The notes beneath the pieces are model-generated. The model was not told the DNA's origin. It saw only the letters and a program-made list of their open reading frames with translations, and did not search any database. Positions 1 to 15,691 of a stretch of 64,000 bases of DNA are shown piece by piece. Positions within the stretch are counted from its first letter, which is position 1; the number at the start of each line of letters is the position of its first letter. The stretch covers positions 81,948,523-82,012,522 of the forward strand of contig OY997589.1 in NCBI GenBank assembly GCA_963921825.1, given 5' to 3'. Source of the DNA: Erodium maritimum. Lineage: Eukaryota > Streptophyta > Magnoliopsida > Geraniales > Geraniaceae. Both the position numbers and the translations under genes were made by a program.

Positions 1-288
1 CTGTGACGAGAAAAAAATTTACATTTTGATGGTTTCTTTCTGTTTTGTACGATGATTGACACATGAAAATTCATAAGGGTAGTCATGTGTCTGGAAAATG
101 CACTATGGAATCATGTGTTTGTGGAAATTCACTACAGAGTTATGTGTTTGTGCGAAATTCAAAAAGGTAGTTATATGCCATTTACCGTTAAACTTACGCA
201 TGGTTTTGATTTTTTTATTTATTTGGGACAAGTCAACAATAAACTACAAGAAAGCAAATGATTATTTACTCTCTTTTTTCTTATGCAG

Positions 289-1047
289 TCCATATTATAC
301 AAGATTCAAATCTTATTGCTGTGAAGCATACAACATTCTCCGAAAGTCTAGTAACCTCATATTAAATCTATTTCATCTAATGGCGGGTTCTAATATCCCG
401 GACATAGCCTCTGATCCTGAAAAAGGAATTCTCAAGGTAATTTGTATTTGTGATCACACTTCTGCTTAGATCATGTTTCTTAATAGGGATAATTGTAAAA
501 AAAAAAGTCCTCTGAATTTTTCTATTTGTTGTAATTTGTGTAAAATTGACGATTTTACCCTTTCAACTTAAATTTTAAAAAATAATAATTAAAGAACAAA
601 ACATCCAAATTTTCATATCACTTGATTTGTTCGTCTTTGTGTATACAAAGAAAAAGAAATTTAAGGGATATGAAAATTTGGATTTTTTGTTCTTTAATTA
701 TTATTTTTATATTTAAATTTTCAGGGGTAAAATCATTATTTTGAAACAAATTTATATAAAGTACAACAATCAGACAAATTCAAAACATTTTGTTTTTGTA
801 ATTATCAAAGAATAGGGCTACAGCTATAAATCATAATTTAGGATACTTTTTTTTGCAATTATGTTTCTTTTTATTGTTAATTAAGAAACTATGTGTATGG
901 GTTATATAGCTTCAAGAGAAGTTCCGGCTGGATCTGGACGACGAAGCCTGCATTCATTTCTTTCAGGATCTGATCAATGAGAGTGTTAGTGCATTGTTTC
1001 CTCAAATGGTTGAGACAATCCATCGATGGGCTCAGTACTGGCGTTGA
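289..1047 (+). CDS. VPS34: Class III phosphatidylinositol 3-kinase VPS34, last two exons (partial)
   Basis: Two exons, 289-436 and 910-1047, joined by a GT-AG intron (437-909), give the extreme C-terminus of the plant PI3-kinase. The first exon starts with the last base of a split codon and reads [20 protein letters not shown] onward to GILK. The second runs from [18 protein letters not shown] to [13 protein letters not shown] and a TGA stop. The terminal helix ending in HRWAQYWR is characteristic of Vps34, where it contributes to membrane binding and catalysis. The enzyme phosphorylates phosphatidylinositol at the 3 position to make PI3P for endosomal, vacuolar and autophagic trafficking. 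The catalytic and activation loops lie upstream of the window, so only about 95 residues are visible. Exon borders keep the frame and nothing is broken. Confidence is high from recognition of the conserved tail. Confidence 0.93.
551..734. mobile_element. Small hairpin MITE in the last VPS34 intron
   Basis: The segment 551-619 is a near-perfect inverted copy of 667-734. Each arm is about 68 bp, beginning with GATTTTACCC at the outer end and ending with TTTCATATC at the loop. The loop is about 47 bp. There is no coding capacity. A transcript through this intron could fold into a long hairpin. A related single arm appears at about 18790-18840, next to a retroposon insertion, so the sequence is repeated. 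No convincing target duplication was found, so the superfamily is unassigned. Confidence 0.75.
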
Positions 1048-1194
1048 AACTCAAGTAGATTGAAACAACACCTATATCCTTGTACAAATAAGAACTGGCA
1101 AATTCCCTTTTCAAGTATAAAGTTTTTATCATCAAGTTCACGAGCTCGAGGCATATTATTGGAAAATCTTATATCAGATAAACATGTTTTATAT

Positions 1195-1613
1195 CTTTTT
1201 TGTTGAAGATAAGGAAATGCATTAAAGAAAAAGGAGGCATGGGACCAAATCAAAATCGAACAGAAAGAGAAACAAGAACAAGTCAAACCAAAACAAAAGA
1301 GAACCCATCCCGATCCTTCTCAAACATCTAAGACCCTCAGATTAGCAAACAATGTCTTAGGGTATCGCTCTATACAATCTCAACCAATCTAGTGAACAAT
1401 ACTACAAGGGATGGGGGTCGTACATGTGAATCCTCTAGCCTCATAAAGGCTAAGTAATCCGTGCTCATCCACCCCAAAAATGGATAGATCGGCCCCAACC
1501 GTGACTCAAAACAAGTACTCACCAGATTCAACCGAAAGAAAGAGCCTCAAAACGACCCATGAACATGCACTCACCACATGTGACAGAATAAAAAAGGATA
1601 GCCACCACGTGTA
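1195..1613 (-). mobile_element. 5'-truncated non-LTR retroposon fragment in the VPS34 3' region
   Basis: A 419-bp insertion is flanked by near-identical 15-bp repeats at 1180-1194 and 1614-1628 (AAACATG, then T or A, then TTTATAT). The left end is T-rich, as expected for a LINE-type insertion in minus orientation with its A tail on the left. No reading frame with a recognisable domain is present. The insertion lies 150-570 bp downstream of the VPS34 stop codon and could therefore overlap its 3' UTR or terminator region. Confidence 0.65.
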
Positions 1614-1628
1614 AAACATGATTTATAT

Positions 1629-2390
1629 AGTTCAAAGGCAAGTCTTTTCTTTCGGAGACAAAATAACATGCTTAAAGTTTGTTAATTTTACCGGTCTTTT
1701 GGCATGATGAGATTTCAACGAACTGGGTCATTATGTTCGTCAGACGGTAAATTTGGATAGATGGACTAATATGTTATTCGATGACAGAGTTTGACATGAC
1801 TTCTACTACGAACCTGTATGTTAGGTTGGATAGGGCTCGAGTCCCTCTTCTACCCTTCATAGTTCGGTGCAACCTTTTTAAGTTGACTTCAGCTATGGAT
1901 GAATACAACCCTACCAAATGCCCTCATTATTAAGGTGTCCTTCTTCGTTGATCGATGATATACCGGGAGAAGATTGCATAAACATGACGAATCTTTATGA
2001 GCTTTCAGGGTATTTTATTATGACGGGTACTTTTGTTAATACATTTATTTTCTTTTGATAAACAAATTTATTAATCATATTTCAAAATTTCCGGATATCT
2101 AAAAGTATTCAAAGTGATTTTGGTCAGATCAATGTGTATTGGATTCTTCATCATATTATTCATATTTCAAATTTTAAAAGTATTCAATACTATGGTATAC
2201 TTTAATTTTGCTCATCTTCATAAATCGTACAGAAATTCGAGTTTGAACTGAACCAACAGTAGGCAACGACCAGTCTACGCTTTCGATGACGTGGCGACAC
2301 CCGATTGGAAAAGGACACTCTGCCGTATAGGGGTACTATCGTTATTATACACAACTCTGTGGTCAAATTGTACCGTCGGCTCTCTCCTTT
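1629..2390. other. Intergenic spacer and ARF1 upstream region
   Basis: This holds no gene. Up to about 2200 it is ordinary AT-rich spacer. From 2250 it becomes the likely proximal promoter of the ARF gene, ending in a pyrimidine-rich stretch before the leader exon. A weak TATA-like TATACACA lies near 2347. The transcription start cannot be fixed from sequence alone. Confidence 0.4.
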
Positions 2391-2501
2391 AATTACAATT
2401 CTCTTTCGCTGCCATAATATCACGCGTTGCTCTGAACGGCTCTCCTTTCCGGTGCGCTCTCCCTCTCTCGGTCCCTCCATCGCGAAGCGATCTCGATCAA
2501 G
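2391..2501 (+). other. Probable 5' UTR leader exon of the ARF1 gene
   Basis: A pyrimidine-rich segment with CTCTCC and CCCTCTCTCGG motifs ends at a strong donor (AAG, then GTGAGT at 2502). The matching acceptor is at 3701-3702 (TATGCGCAG), 22 bp before the ARF start codon. Plant ARF1 genes commonly have a noncoding first exon followed by a long leader intron. The 5' edge given here is approximate. Confidence 0.6.
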
Positions 2502-7048
<4,547 letters not shown>

Positions 7049-8235
7049 TGAGTCTTTATGGACCGGCTGTTTAGGTTGCAGGGGTGGATATTATCCTTAC
7101 AAATATCTGTGAACAATAGGATTTGTGATTATGTCTTTAATTCATTTAGGATCTCGTAATATGCCTAAATTGTAATGAATAGCCAACTTGGTCTTGCACC
7201 TGAGATTGTCTGCATTTAGATTTTTTTTTATTACACATTTGTTTCCACATAAATTCGAGTTTGTGGCATGTCGGCACCACTAGGATCTGAATCTCTGCAT
7301 TGGTATAAGGTATATTAAATGAATTTCTTAGTTAGTGGCATGTCGGCACCACTAGGATCTCTGAACTTTGTTTCTAATATACTGGGGTTGACTAAAATCC
7401 AGAGAACAAAACTAATGGCACTGTCAATGACGTGGTATTGAATTGAAGACTGGGCATTTGCCTAGTAGGAAGTAAACCAGAATAATGAGCTACAAAAATC
7501 TACCTCATGTTTTGTTTCGGTTTAAACTGTTTAAGGTCGAACTGGATCCAAGTAAGTTGTTCATTTTGGCTCGAATCTAGTTTGTTTGGATTAAATATAG
7601 TGAGTTAAAAAGGTTAGTGACTCAAGTTACCTTTGCTTTTTAAGCGTCTAATCTCAAGTTTAAATTCTACTCGAGTTTAATTTTGCATATTTAAATTAAA
7701 TATTTAACGAGTGAAACTCAAATGTTCCTTCGAGATTGCTCATCTACCGTCTTATCATACTGTACATAACAAAATAACAGTCATACTTCATTCGGGAAGC
7801 TCGTTCGAACTCTGTTTTATCCTATGCAATTTGTAGCCTTCTTTTTTCGGATCTTCAATGGAAGTTAAGTTACTATTTTGATTTCAGAAGAAAAAAATAT
7901 CAGCAGCCATCTCTGTCTTAAACTCAAGTAAATTGATTGATTTGGGCTACAAGTGTGGTGGTACATATTATAGTTGGAACATGGAAGTAACGTTAACCTC
8001 ACACTGACTCTCCCCCACATGAATAAAAGAAAAGTTAGTGGCCAGAATGAATCCCAGAGGTGATTGGAGAGCACATGCAAGTGGTCGTATGTATGTCCGA
8101 CTTCTTCATCCCTAGCTTGATGTTCAGTTTGTGCTTCAAACATCACTCTCAAATCAATCACATGTTGATATATATACATGGGGACACTGATCAGGGAAGA
8201 CCAAGTCCATGATATTTTTATTTAAATTCTTGACA
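7049..8235 (+). other. ARF1 3' UTR followed by gene-free spacer
   Basis: The first 200-250 bp after the stop are T-rich and probably the 3' UTR. A short direct duplication (GTGGCATGTCGGCACCACTA) occurs at 7263 and again near 7336, about 75 bp apart. The remainder to 8235 is AT-rich spacer. The 104-residue minus-strand frame at 7865-8179 has no recognisable feature and is not called as a gene. Confidence 0.5.
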
Positions 8236-8239
8236 TCAG

Positions 8240-8970
8240 AAGATTCAACGGTCTGATGTTTAGTTTTAGTCTCGTCTCGATTTTCTTGGTTTCTTTACGT
8301 TTTGTTGGTAGGGACCCGTCATGTTTGAGGTGTTGGCCTCTGATGGGTTGTTTCGGGTCTTTGATCTTATGTTGGATTTTGAGGTGTTTCTGATTCTAGG
8401 GCTCTCGAGTACCAGTGTTTTTTCATCGGATATTTCTCTTCCGTTTAGCGGTGTTGGCCACCGGCGTGTCGGCGTCCTCTGACTCTCTCAGTCGAGGTTC
8501 CGATGAGATTCAGAGTATGCTTCAGGTGCTTGATCGCTTAGGGGTTTTCTACGAGCAGGCTGATTATCTTTTTGAGCTTCATGGTTGGTAAATCGAGGTA
8601 GAAGACTTTTTTCTCTCTGATTTTCATGGTGGCAAAATCAGGGTTTTAGACTTATTCATTAATTTTCTTATTTTGAGCTTCATGTTTGTAAAATTGGGTA
8701 ATTAGACCTTGTTTGTTTGGTTTGCACCTTTTCGTAGGTTGTTAGGTTCCTATGATAAGAACGCCCCTTCATTGTTCTTGTTTGATCCCTGTAGGATCCC
8801 TTCATGGTTGGTTCATGTTATTCCTCAGTCTGTTAAGGTTGTTTGTGTGAGGTTCTTGTTAGAGTGGAATACTCCTAAGTTGTTTTTCATCCCCTGCTCT
8901 TCACTCAAAGAGCAGGTTTTATATATTGATTTGCTTATAAGAAAAAAGGTTTTGATTAAAAAATAAAAAT
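8240..8970 (+). mobile_element. Probable noncoding retroposon fragment (tail to the right)
   Basis: A T/G-rich block with repeated TTTTGAGCTTCATG and TTTCGGGTC words ends in TTGATTTGCTTATAAGAAAAAAGG and an A-rich stretch. Composition and tail resemble the 3' halves of the retroposons at 23948 and 52900. It has no coding domain. No target duplication was recognised, so the left edge is approximate. Confidence 0.4.
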
Positions 8971-9047
8971 AAAATTATGTACATTTTAAAATTATATTTT
9001 AAAATTTTGAACCATCTATTAAACTCGTTCTAACGATTATCTGGAGT

Positions 9048-10985
9048 AAACTATCTCGTTTTGAGAGCCTACCCTAGCCCTAGTCTGTCCTCGCCGCTAT
9101 GGAGCTTCCTTCTATCGCCGCCCGGGGTTGTCTGTTTTTCTGTCCTCATGTTCGATCGTCCCATCCCTTTGACCTCCTCGCAGACCACACCTGGTGCAGG
9201 GTTCAAATACGGATGGAAGTGGATGGCTATTCCACAACCCTCGGTGCCTCCCACCCTCCCCATCCCCTTGGTGACTTCGTCGATTCCTTGTCCGATCACC
9301 GTGAACCCTCCTCCCTCTATGCCGGTGCTACCTGCCCTCTCTACTCCGGGTGGTATGAAATTCCCACCACCTTCCTATTCTCCCCTTCCCATACGCCTCG
9401 GCCCTGCCTCCTTTGCTAGGGGCTTCAGTGGATTCTTTGGGATCGACAGGGTCCTTTGGTCCGCAAGGGTTACCCCCAATCCCCCTGTTGCGACTATCTG
9501 TCGACAGCTTTGAGAGAGATGTCGTTGGGAGCGGCGACGCTCGGAGACTTTTGCTCCAAGTTACAGGCCCTCTCCACGTGGACCGAACCCTAACCCGCCT
9601 CTCATGGCTCACCACCATCAGCACCACACCCATCATCACCACGACCTTGCTCTGGTGTCTAGGAGGTCTGACGTTGGATTTAGGGTTCCGGCCTATACCC
9701 CAGGCCATGTGATCCCTCCTCGCCTAAACCGGGGTCCTTCGGACAGGGCCCGCCACGACCTTGCTCTAACGTCTGAGTTGTCTGTCGTTCGGTCTAGTGT
9801 TCAGCCAACGCCGGTCCCGCTGAGGTCCCTGCCTTCTCGTCTTCCGGTGGGAGTGGTGTGGGACGTGACAGAGTACTCGGCGTCTATCGCGGTCATGACG
9901 GTGAAGGCCCGGTCTTGGGGATGGACTCGTGACGGCTACGGGGTGCGTTGGAGTATGGTGGAGACCTCGTCGCAATGGATCACCCGACGTTGGAGGTGGA
10001 GACGGACAAGAGTATGGCTTCCCTCCGGCGGGTCTTTTCAACGTCTCGGCGGTTCTCCACCCCAGGCTGCGAGGGAGACGGCTGTGATACTAGCAGTGGA
10101 TATGGTTAGAAGGTCGGTTCGGTCGATTCCATCAAGACGTTACCCGCAATGCCATCTCCCGGCATACCAGAAGGGCCTACTACAGTTTGTCCCGGGTGGG
10201 GGGACCTCGGCCTCGTAAACGCATACGTCTACCCGAGGCCCAAGATGGAGCAGACATTGATTGGGGTGGAGAACCGGTGGACACCGCACCGCGATCGCTG
10301 ACATTGGACCCGATACCTACTGCTAGATTATCTCACGATGGGCGAGTCGGCATACCACTGGACCCGATACCTAATTTGGGTCCCCAAATGCCCGGTTGGG
10401 ATACTAACCCATTGGCCGTACAAGGCCACCCCGTCCCATGTTCTTTTGTACACGGGAAGATCAAGGGGTCGGGATTTGGTCAGCTTGCTGACTGGACTGC
10501 TGACCCTCTACCCCTCCAGCATGGTGGGTTTGGAGGTGGGGGATGCGCCCATCCAGCCGAGCGAATTGTTGAAGTTCCAGCTCCCGTGGTCCGTGGGGGA
10601 ACAATTGTTGGAAATCTGAAGATGGCTGCATCTGACGCTGAGTGGGACGACTCGTCAATTGCAGGGAAGAAGCCCCGCCGTGAGGAATGAGGCATCGTCG
10701 GAGCATCTGGGACTGGCCCTGGGAGGGGTCCCCAGACGATGTTTTTCCTCCCACCATCACCATTACCGTCGAGGTCACTCCGGATCTCCGGTACCCTGTT
10801 CCCCCCACCCATATTCTGTCCTTGCCCATGGGGTATCAATTCAAAACCGCCACGGTTCTACGGTGAAAAGAATAGCGAACATTCTTAAATGTTCTTGCCT
10901 TGTTCTTCATGGTGAGAGAGTCTCTGATACACTTTATTGTTATTACACAATCTGATTAATGAAATTTTACACCTTTCGTTAAAAA
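9048..10985 (+). mobile_element. LINE-derived ORF1-only retroposon, 1.9 kb
   Basis: A 1,938-bp GC-rich element ends in TTTCGTTAAAAAAA and is bracketed by AACGATTATCTGGAGT (9032-9047) and AACGATCATGTGGAGT (10986-11001), a 16-bp target duplication with two mismatches. The interior encodes proline- and glycine-rich frames broken by frameshifts. The last open stretch (10187-10690) ends in a basic-acidic tail, KKPRREE. It contains no DUF4283, endonuclease or reverse transcriptase that I can see. The pattern is a LINE ORF1 remnant followed directly by a 3' UTR. A second copy of the right flank follows at 11014-11029. Confidence 0.6.
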
Positions 10986-11029
10986 AACGATCATGTGGAG
11001 TTCTTTTTTTTGAAACGATCATGTGGAGT

Positions 11030-11770
11030 TCTTAATTTGTGTTATAAGCTATAGTTTTTCTGTAATTGTAGTCCGTATGCATTTATATATACATACATAC
11101 ATATTGGTCTCCATCAAGATCAATAATTACGATGAGAGTGCAGGGCACACAACAAGTGAAGGGTTTAATCAGGAGACAACAATCATGATTCCTTCCAAAT
11201 TACTGGTCCCTTAGGCCCATGTATATGATCTTGCTATTACTGTTAATAGACAGGTACTTACAAAAGCATGGATCTCGTGTTTTTTTTTCTCTTTCATCTG
11301 TTCATCTAAACATGTGTTTCATCCTCCGCCGGTGATGTTTTGGAGAAAGGTTATTGGTAAATGTTTATCTTTGGTTCATCTGTTCACTGACATAAATTCA
11401 TTTCGTACACTTACTGCCCGATGACCATTTTAATGAACTTTTACTGATAATTACACAGACAGTTACCATTGTTGGTAGAAATTATTTGGCTGTGATTTCC
11501 TTTATCAGCAAAACAAATTTAAAATAAAACTTTTCATGAGGTAAAATAGAAGTACGAAATGATTTAGTTACAGAACTGAAAGTAAAACCAATTAACAAAC
11601 TCGAGCGTTGACATAACATCTTAGTTTCATGACGATCCCAATCATGGAAAACAACAATGAAAGGATCTGAACAGACCTAAAAATTCAACAACCACGGATA
11701 CCAACCCAACATAAGTGCAAACAAGATAAACAAGGTCCCAATCAAAGTTTTTAGATCTAGTTTACTACGT
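11030..11770. other. Gene-free AT-rich spacer
   Basis: I see only AT-rich sequence with short ATACATACAT-type runs near 11090. No coding exon, RNA gene or clear mobile element was recognised. Confidence 0.5.
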
Positions 11771-11774
11771 AGTG

Positions 11775-12200
11775 CTCCAGGTTTGTTAAATTTGGGTATT
11801 CAGACCTTCTTTCAGTCTTTGAGTTTGCTCATTTGTTGGGTAGCTGAGGTTCCTATCAGAGGAATGCTCTTTCATTGTATTTCTTCGATCCTTAGAGGAT
11901 CAATCTGTGGTTGTTGGTTTCACCTTCAGGTCTGTTTAGATCATTTTCATTGTTGTTTCTCCTGGTTGGGTTTATCATGAAGCTGAGTTGTCATACCAAC
12001 GCTCGAGTCTATTTCACTGGTTTCACCTTCAGGTCTGTTTAGATCATTTTCATTGTTGTTTCCCCTAGTTGGATTTATCATGAAGCTGAGCTGTCATACC
12101 AACGTTCGAGTCTATTTCACTGGTTTCACTTTAAGGTCTGTAGCTAGACCATTTTTATACTCCTCTTTAACCTCATTACTGATAAAAAAAGGTCTACTAA
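11775..12200 (+). repeat. Retroposon-like fragment with a 103-bp tandem duplication
   Basis: A segment beginning GGTTTCACCTTCAGG at 11916 is repeated at 12019 with about 6% difference, giving two head-to-tail copies of 103 bp. The fragment ends with CATTACTGATAAAAAAAGG near 12192, the same GATAAAAAA-type tail as the retroposon in GolS intron 3. No protein domain is encoded. I read it as the 3' part of a noncoding retroposon. Confidence 0.5.
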
Positions 12201-12339
12201 CCAGATTTTACGAACATGAAAAATCAGTAAGAGAGGTCTAATACCCTAATTTTCTGACCTTGAAGCTCCAACGATAAATGAAAGGGTCTTAGAACATAGA
12301 TTTTCTAACCATTAAGAGCTAAGAGCATGACGACCCAAG

Positions 12340-12680
12340 GTTACGGGTCCAAAGAAAAATTAGATCGCCGATAACATCCAATGTCAATTCGATTGCGGGC
12401 GGTAGAGCTTGAACTCAGTCCTCCAAAAAACAAATCCGGCCTATACAGAGAAAAGCCCCAAAGGGGGAGGAGCGATATTTCTAACGAGTACGAGTACAGA
12501 CACCCTAGCAGGCAACAACAAGGCATCACTTCCGGGGATATGAGGCTGGAATTCGATCTTAGCGTTCTGATACCATGACCGATAACCCTTCCCCGACCAA
12601 CACCAAGCGAGGAAACATAAGGGAAGACATGTAGTTATACCGAGCACGAACCAAACCGAACTCAGATATATCTGACACCA
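12340..12680. repeat. Diverged repeat, left part (interrupted by an RRM-type half-LINE)
   Basis: Sequence with CATGACCGATAACCC, CGACCAACACCAAGCGAGGA and GACACCA words at 12570-12680 recurs at 14620-14720, on the other side of the insertion at 12697-14498. A third partial copy of the GAGCTTCCGA start lies at about 14755. The repeats probably formed a tandem array or one larger element before the insertion. No protein was recognised. Confidence 0.5.
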
Positions 12681-12696
12681 AAGACAACAAAGAAGT

Positions 12697-14498
12697 ATAA
12701 TCTGAAACGATTTTCTTCTCTCTATGCTGGTGATCGAAGTCTCGCCAGAGTGTAGTCTAAAAGCTTTTGATTGATCGTGGGAAGGAGGATGGTTCAATTA
12801 TCCTGTTCCTCATTCTTCTCGGTATTGATTTCATCTTATGAATCGTATTGTGAAATCATTCACTAGGTGAAGAAAGCTTCTGCAAAATCAGCTGCAAAGT
12901 CATATGCAAATCCGTCTGTTGTTCCTCATCGACGTGGTCCTGGTCGGAAGAAGGGGATGCAGATTGAATCTCAACCGGGAAAGGTAGATTCTGTTGTGAA
13001 GGACGGAGCGAAGGACGGTGCGATATGGACTTCTCCAGAAAACTTTGTCTGCCAACCCAGATGGAGATGGAGATGGAAATGCGCTGCTCAACAGAAGAAG
13101 GAAGTGCTCGTTGATGGGCTGGAGTCGCTGTCTACTCAACCGATAAAGGAAGTACATATTGTTGAGTCACAATCGATCAAACTTGGAACCAGAGTGCGAA
13201 GGCAGATCATAGAGGAAGAATTGTTTGTATGCAACCTTCCTTTTGGCACCACGGAAGACTAGCTCATACATACTTTTGAACCATTTGGGGAGGTCGTATC
13301 CTCGGTGGCCCTCAAACGTCCAAATCGCAAGGACCAGATGTATGGTTTTGTGCGATTCCGGGAGAAGGAGTCGACGATACAGGCGATTGATTGTATGGAT
13401 GGCTTGAAGATGAATGGATATCATCTTTTTGTTCTGGACAGAAGCAAGAAAGTTAGTCCAGAAATCGCTCTACAATAGAGCACGATCTTAGAGACATCGA
13501 ATGAGTCTGTGTGTGGGTTTAAGGAAATTAAACCGGTGATGGATCCAACTGGGTTGGTTCCTCACGAGAAGAGGCACGAGACATTAGTAGACCAGGCTTG
13601 CTAGAGGCCTGAGGCAATCATCGAACATAGTAGAGAGATCGTAGAACAGAGTATTCAGGCTCGCTTTAATGCGATGGAGCAAGGTGGCGAGAGGGCTCCC
13701 CCAGTGTTTGACCGTGGTACGTCGTCGGTGTCTTTCTCCGGCGACATGATTAATGGGATTATTTCCGACGATGTGGAGAGATCTCCGGCCACACTTTTGA
13801 ATTTGAATTTCGAAACTCTCAATTCAGTTTCGATTGGTATGGATTGTGACCAGAATCTTTCAGCAGATTATGGTGATATTCCTCCCATGATTTTCGAATC
13901 AGTTTGAGTTGAGATTGAGATATACAAGAGCTGGGTTGTGAGGATCGCGGACTTGATGGGTTGAATAGGTTGCTTACGGGTCAAGCAACCCATGTATGTC
14001 TGACCCACTTCGACCCGACCCGAGTGGATCCGGATAAATATGACCCGACCCGTGTAGATCCGACCCATATGCCTAATATGGGTATTGATGAATTGGGAGC
14101 TGGTTCTGGCTCATCTAGAGCGGTCGTTTAGGACCCGGAACAGCAGGGCAGTCCTTAGAAGGACGATGTCCTTGAGCCCAGCTGTAAGGGTGGTCCCTAG
14201 AAGAAGCAATCTGTTTTCTTGAGGAGTCCCAATTAATCTTACTTCACCAGGTTGAAGAAACAATCTGGCGTTGTAGCTTCGTCTTCTGGACTGGATGCGT
14301 GGACTCAAGTCCGTGCTTTGGCTGCCAAGAAGAAAGCTTAATAATAGTTTTTTGACTGTTTGTTTTAGGAAAAAGGCTTTATCCTTTTAGCTCCCCTTAT
14401 TGGAGCTCCCCTATAATAATTGAATGGTCTTTAACCTCCTAGGCCATGTCCTTCTTGGATAGTGATTTTTATTAATAAATTTTTGAGTTTATAAAAAA
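12697..14498 (+). mobile_element. ORF1-only LINE derivative of the RRM (BNR-like) type
   Basis: A 1,802-bp insertion is flanked by AAGACAACAAAGAAGT (12681-12696) and AAGACAACAGAGAAGT (14499-14514), a 16-bp target duplication with one mismatch. It ends in TTTTTGAGTTTATAAAAAAA. Its single reading frame carries an RNA recognition motif. LINEs of the plant BNR group are known to have an RRM in ORF1. There is no ORF2: the distance from the ORF1 C-terminal motif (near 14338) to the tail is only about 160 bp. The 3' end and the ORF1 C-terminus closely match the minus-strand fragment at 62403-62942, so this is a repeated family. Confidence 0.75.
12867..13907 (+). pseudogene. LINE ORF1 with RRM domain, broken by three amber stops
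   Basis: One frame stays open for about 347 codons apart from TAG stops at 13260, 13476 and 13602. RNP2-like LFVCNLPF and RNP1-like MYGFVRF are correctly spaced, with a conserved interior of the form FGEVVSSVALKR, defining one RRM between about 13221 and 13450. The N-terminal part is Lys/Arg/Ala-rich, with a short PHRRGPGRKKG basic patch. A further C-terminal segment, in another frame near 14252-14341, ends GLDAWTQVRALAAKKKA and is shared with the element at 62403. ORF1 proteins of LINEs bind their RNA. The true start codon is unclear: the frame opens at GTG 12867, and no ATG in frame upstream is convincing. Confidence 0.75.
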
Positions 14499-14514
14499 AA
14501 GACAACAGAGAAGT

Positions 14515-15115
14515 GTCACGTCAGAACCGAGCTTCCGACCAACACACTCCAACAAGCAGGCAGCAAGAATTCATCACTTCTGGGGATCCGAGGCTTGACT
14601 CAAGCTGAGCGTTCCGAAACCATGACCGATAACCCCTCGTCGGCCAACACCAAGCGAGGACCCGAAGGGGAAGGCCTATAGTTATATCGAGCATGAGCCA
14701 GTCTGAACCTGGACAGATCTGACACCAAATCCCGCATAGAAGCGGATCGCCACCACCGAGCTTCCGATCAGCACACTCCAACAGACCACACCACATGATG
14801 ACGAAAACCGACCTCCCGTAGTAGAGGCTCGAAACTGACCAAAATAGAACAAATCAGCCACAGAAGATCTGGAGGAGGACATAGCAACCCCAAGGAACTT
14901 CAGATCTACCGCAAAATAGACCTGAGTCGATAACCACCACAAGGCCCGTTCCGGTCCGACACCACAACGACGGAGGAAGGAAGCGACTATACATGCCCCC
15001 TCTTCCAGAACCGGATCGAGAGAACTAAGACCCAGTAACAACAAGCCAGAATCCCGACGCAAATCTACAACTACGTAACCTAGTTCCTACAGGTGGGCGG
15101 AGAACACAACCGAGA
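14515..15115. repeat. Diverged repeat, right part, with an internal partial third copy
   Basis: This continues the repeat described at 12340-12680. It contains the CCGATAACCC and ACCAAGCGAGGAC block at 14625-14665 and a second GAGCTTCCGATCAGCACACTCC block near 14757, about 235 bp after the first at 14527. Minus-strand frames here are shared with those at 12441-12797 only because the DNA is repeated. No domain was recognised. Confidence 0.45.
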
Positions 15116-15119
15116 GAGG

Positions 15120-15690
15120 TGAGCTTCCATAACAACTATTATAGTCAAATTTATTTTCTAATTCCGCAGTCGCCCTTCATTATCGTCTATAAATTTTATG
15201 TTTTGCTCAAAAAACAGTACGTGTGCAAATTACGGGATTAAATTTCTTTAACAACTTTCGTATTTGTTTTGTAATCGTAAATGTCAGTGGAAACATTCGT
15301 GAAGATGATAAATTCGTAAGTAGTAGAAACATTTAACATGAATTTGATTGCTAACGACATTTGATCTCTAAGCATGTTGATAATGATATGATATTTGCCG
15401 ATTAAGCTATGTTATGTTCTTAACCCTTCAACTACATTAGCTGCTAGAAAAGGAAAAGTGACCAAACCATTAATTGAATTCCCAAGCAATCCATATAAGA
15501 TTTTCTTTAAAATTTAGAAAATGACTTCCACTCTTCTATATGATATAAAATCTATTAAACTTGATTATATCATTACTTTCTCACAAGCTCTATGGTAATT
15601 GGTAGAGAATATGTGGAGAAGAATACCCCTCCAAATTGACTAAGACCTCCCCAAGCCATTAATCTCAACCGTAGATTCTAAAGTACAATT
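15120..15690. other. Gene-free AT-rich spacer
   Basis: AT-rich sequence without coding potential, RNA genes or recognisable element ends. Confidence 0.5.
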
Positions 15691-15691
15691 T

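Noticed and set aside
9061..10218. Several overlapping frames of 100-200 codons on both strands suggesting a gene cluster.
   Set aside because: All lie inside a GC-rich element with a target duplication and A tail. Low stop density is due to GC content, and no frame shows a domain.
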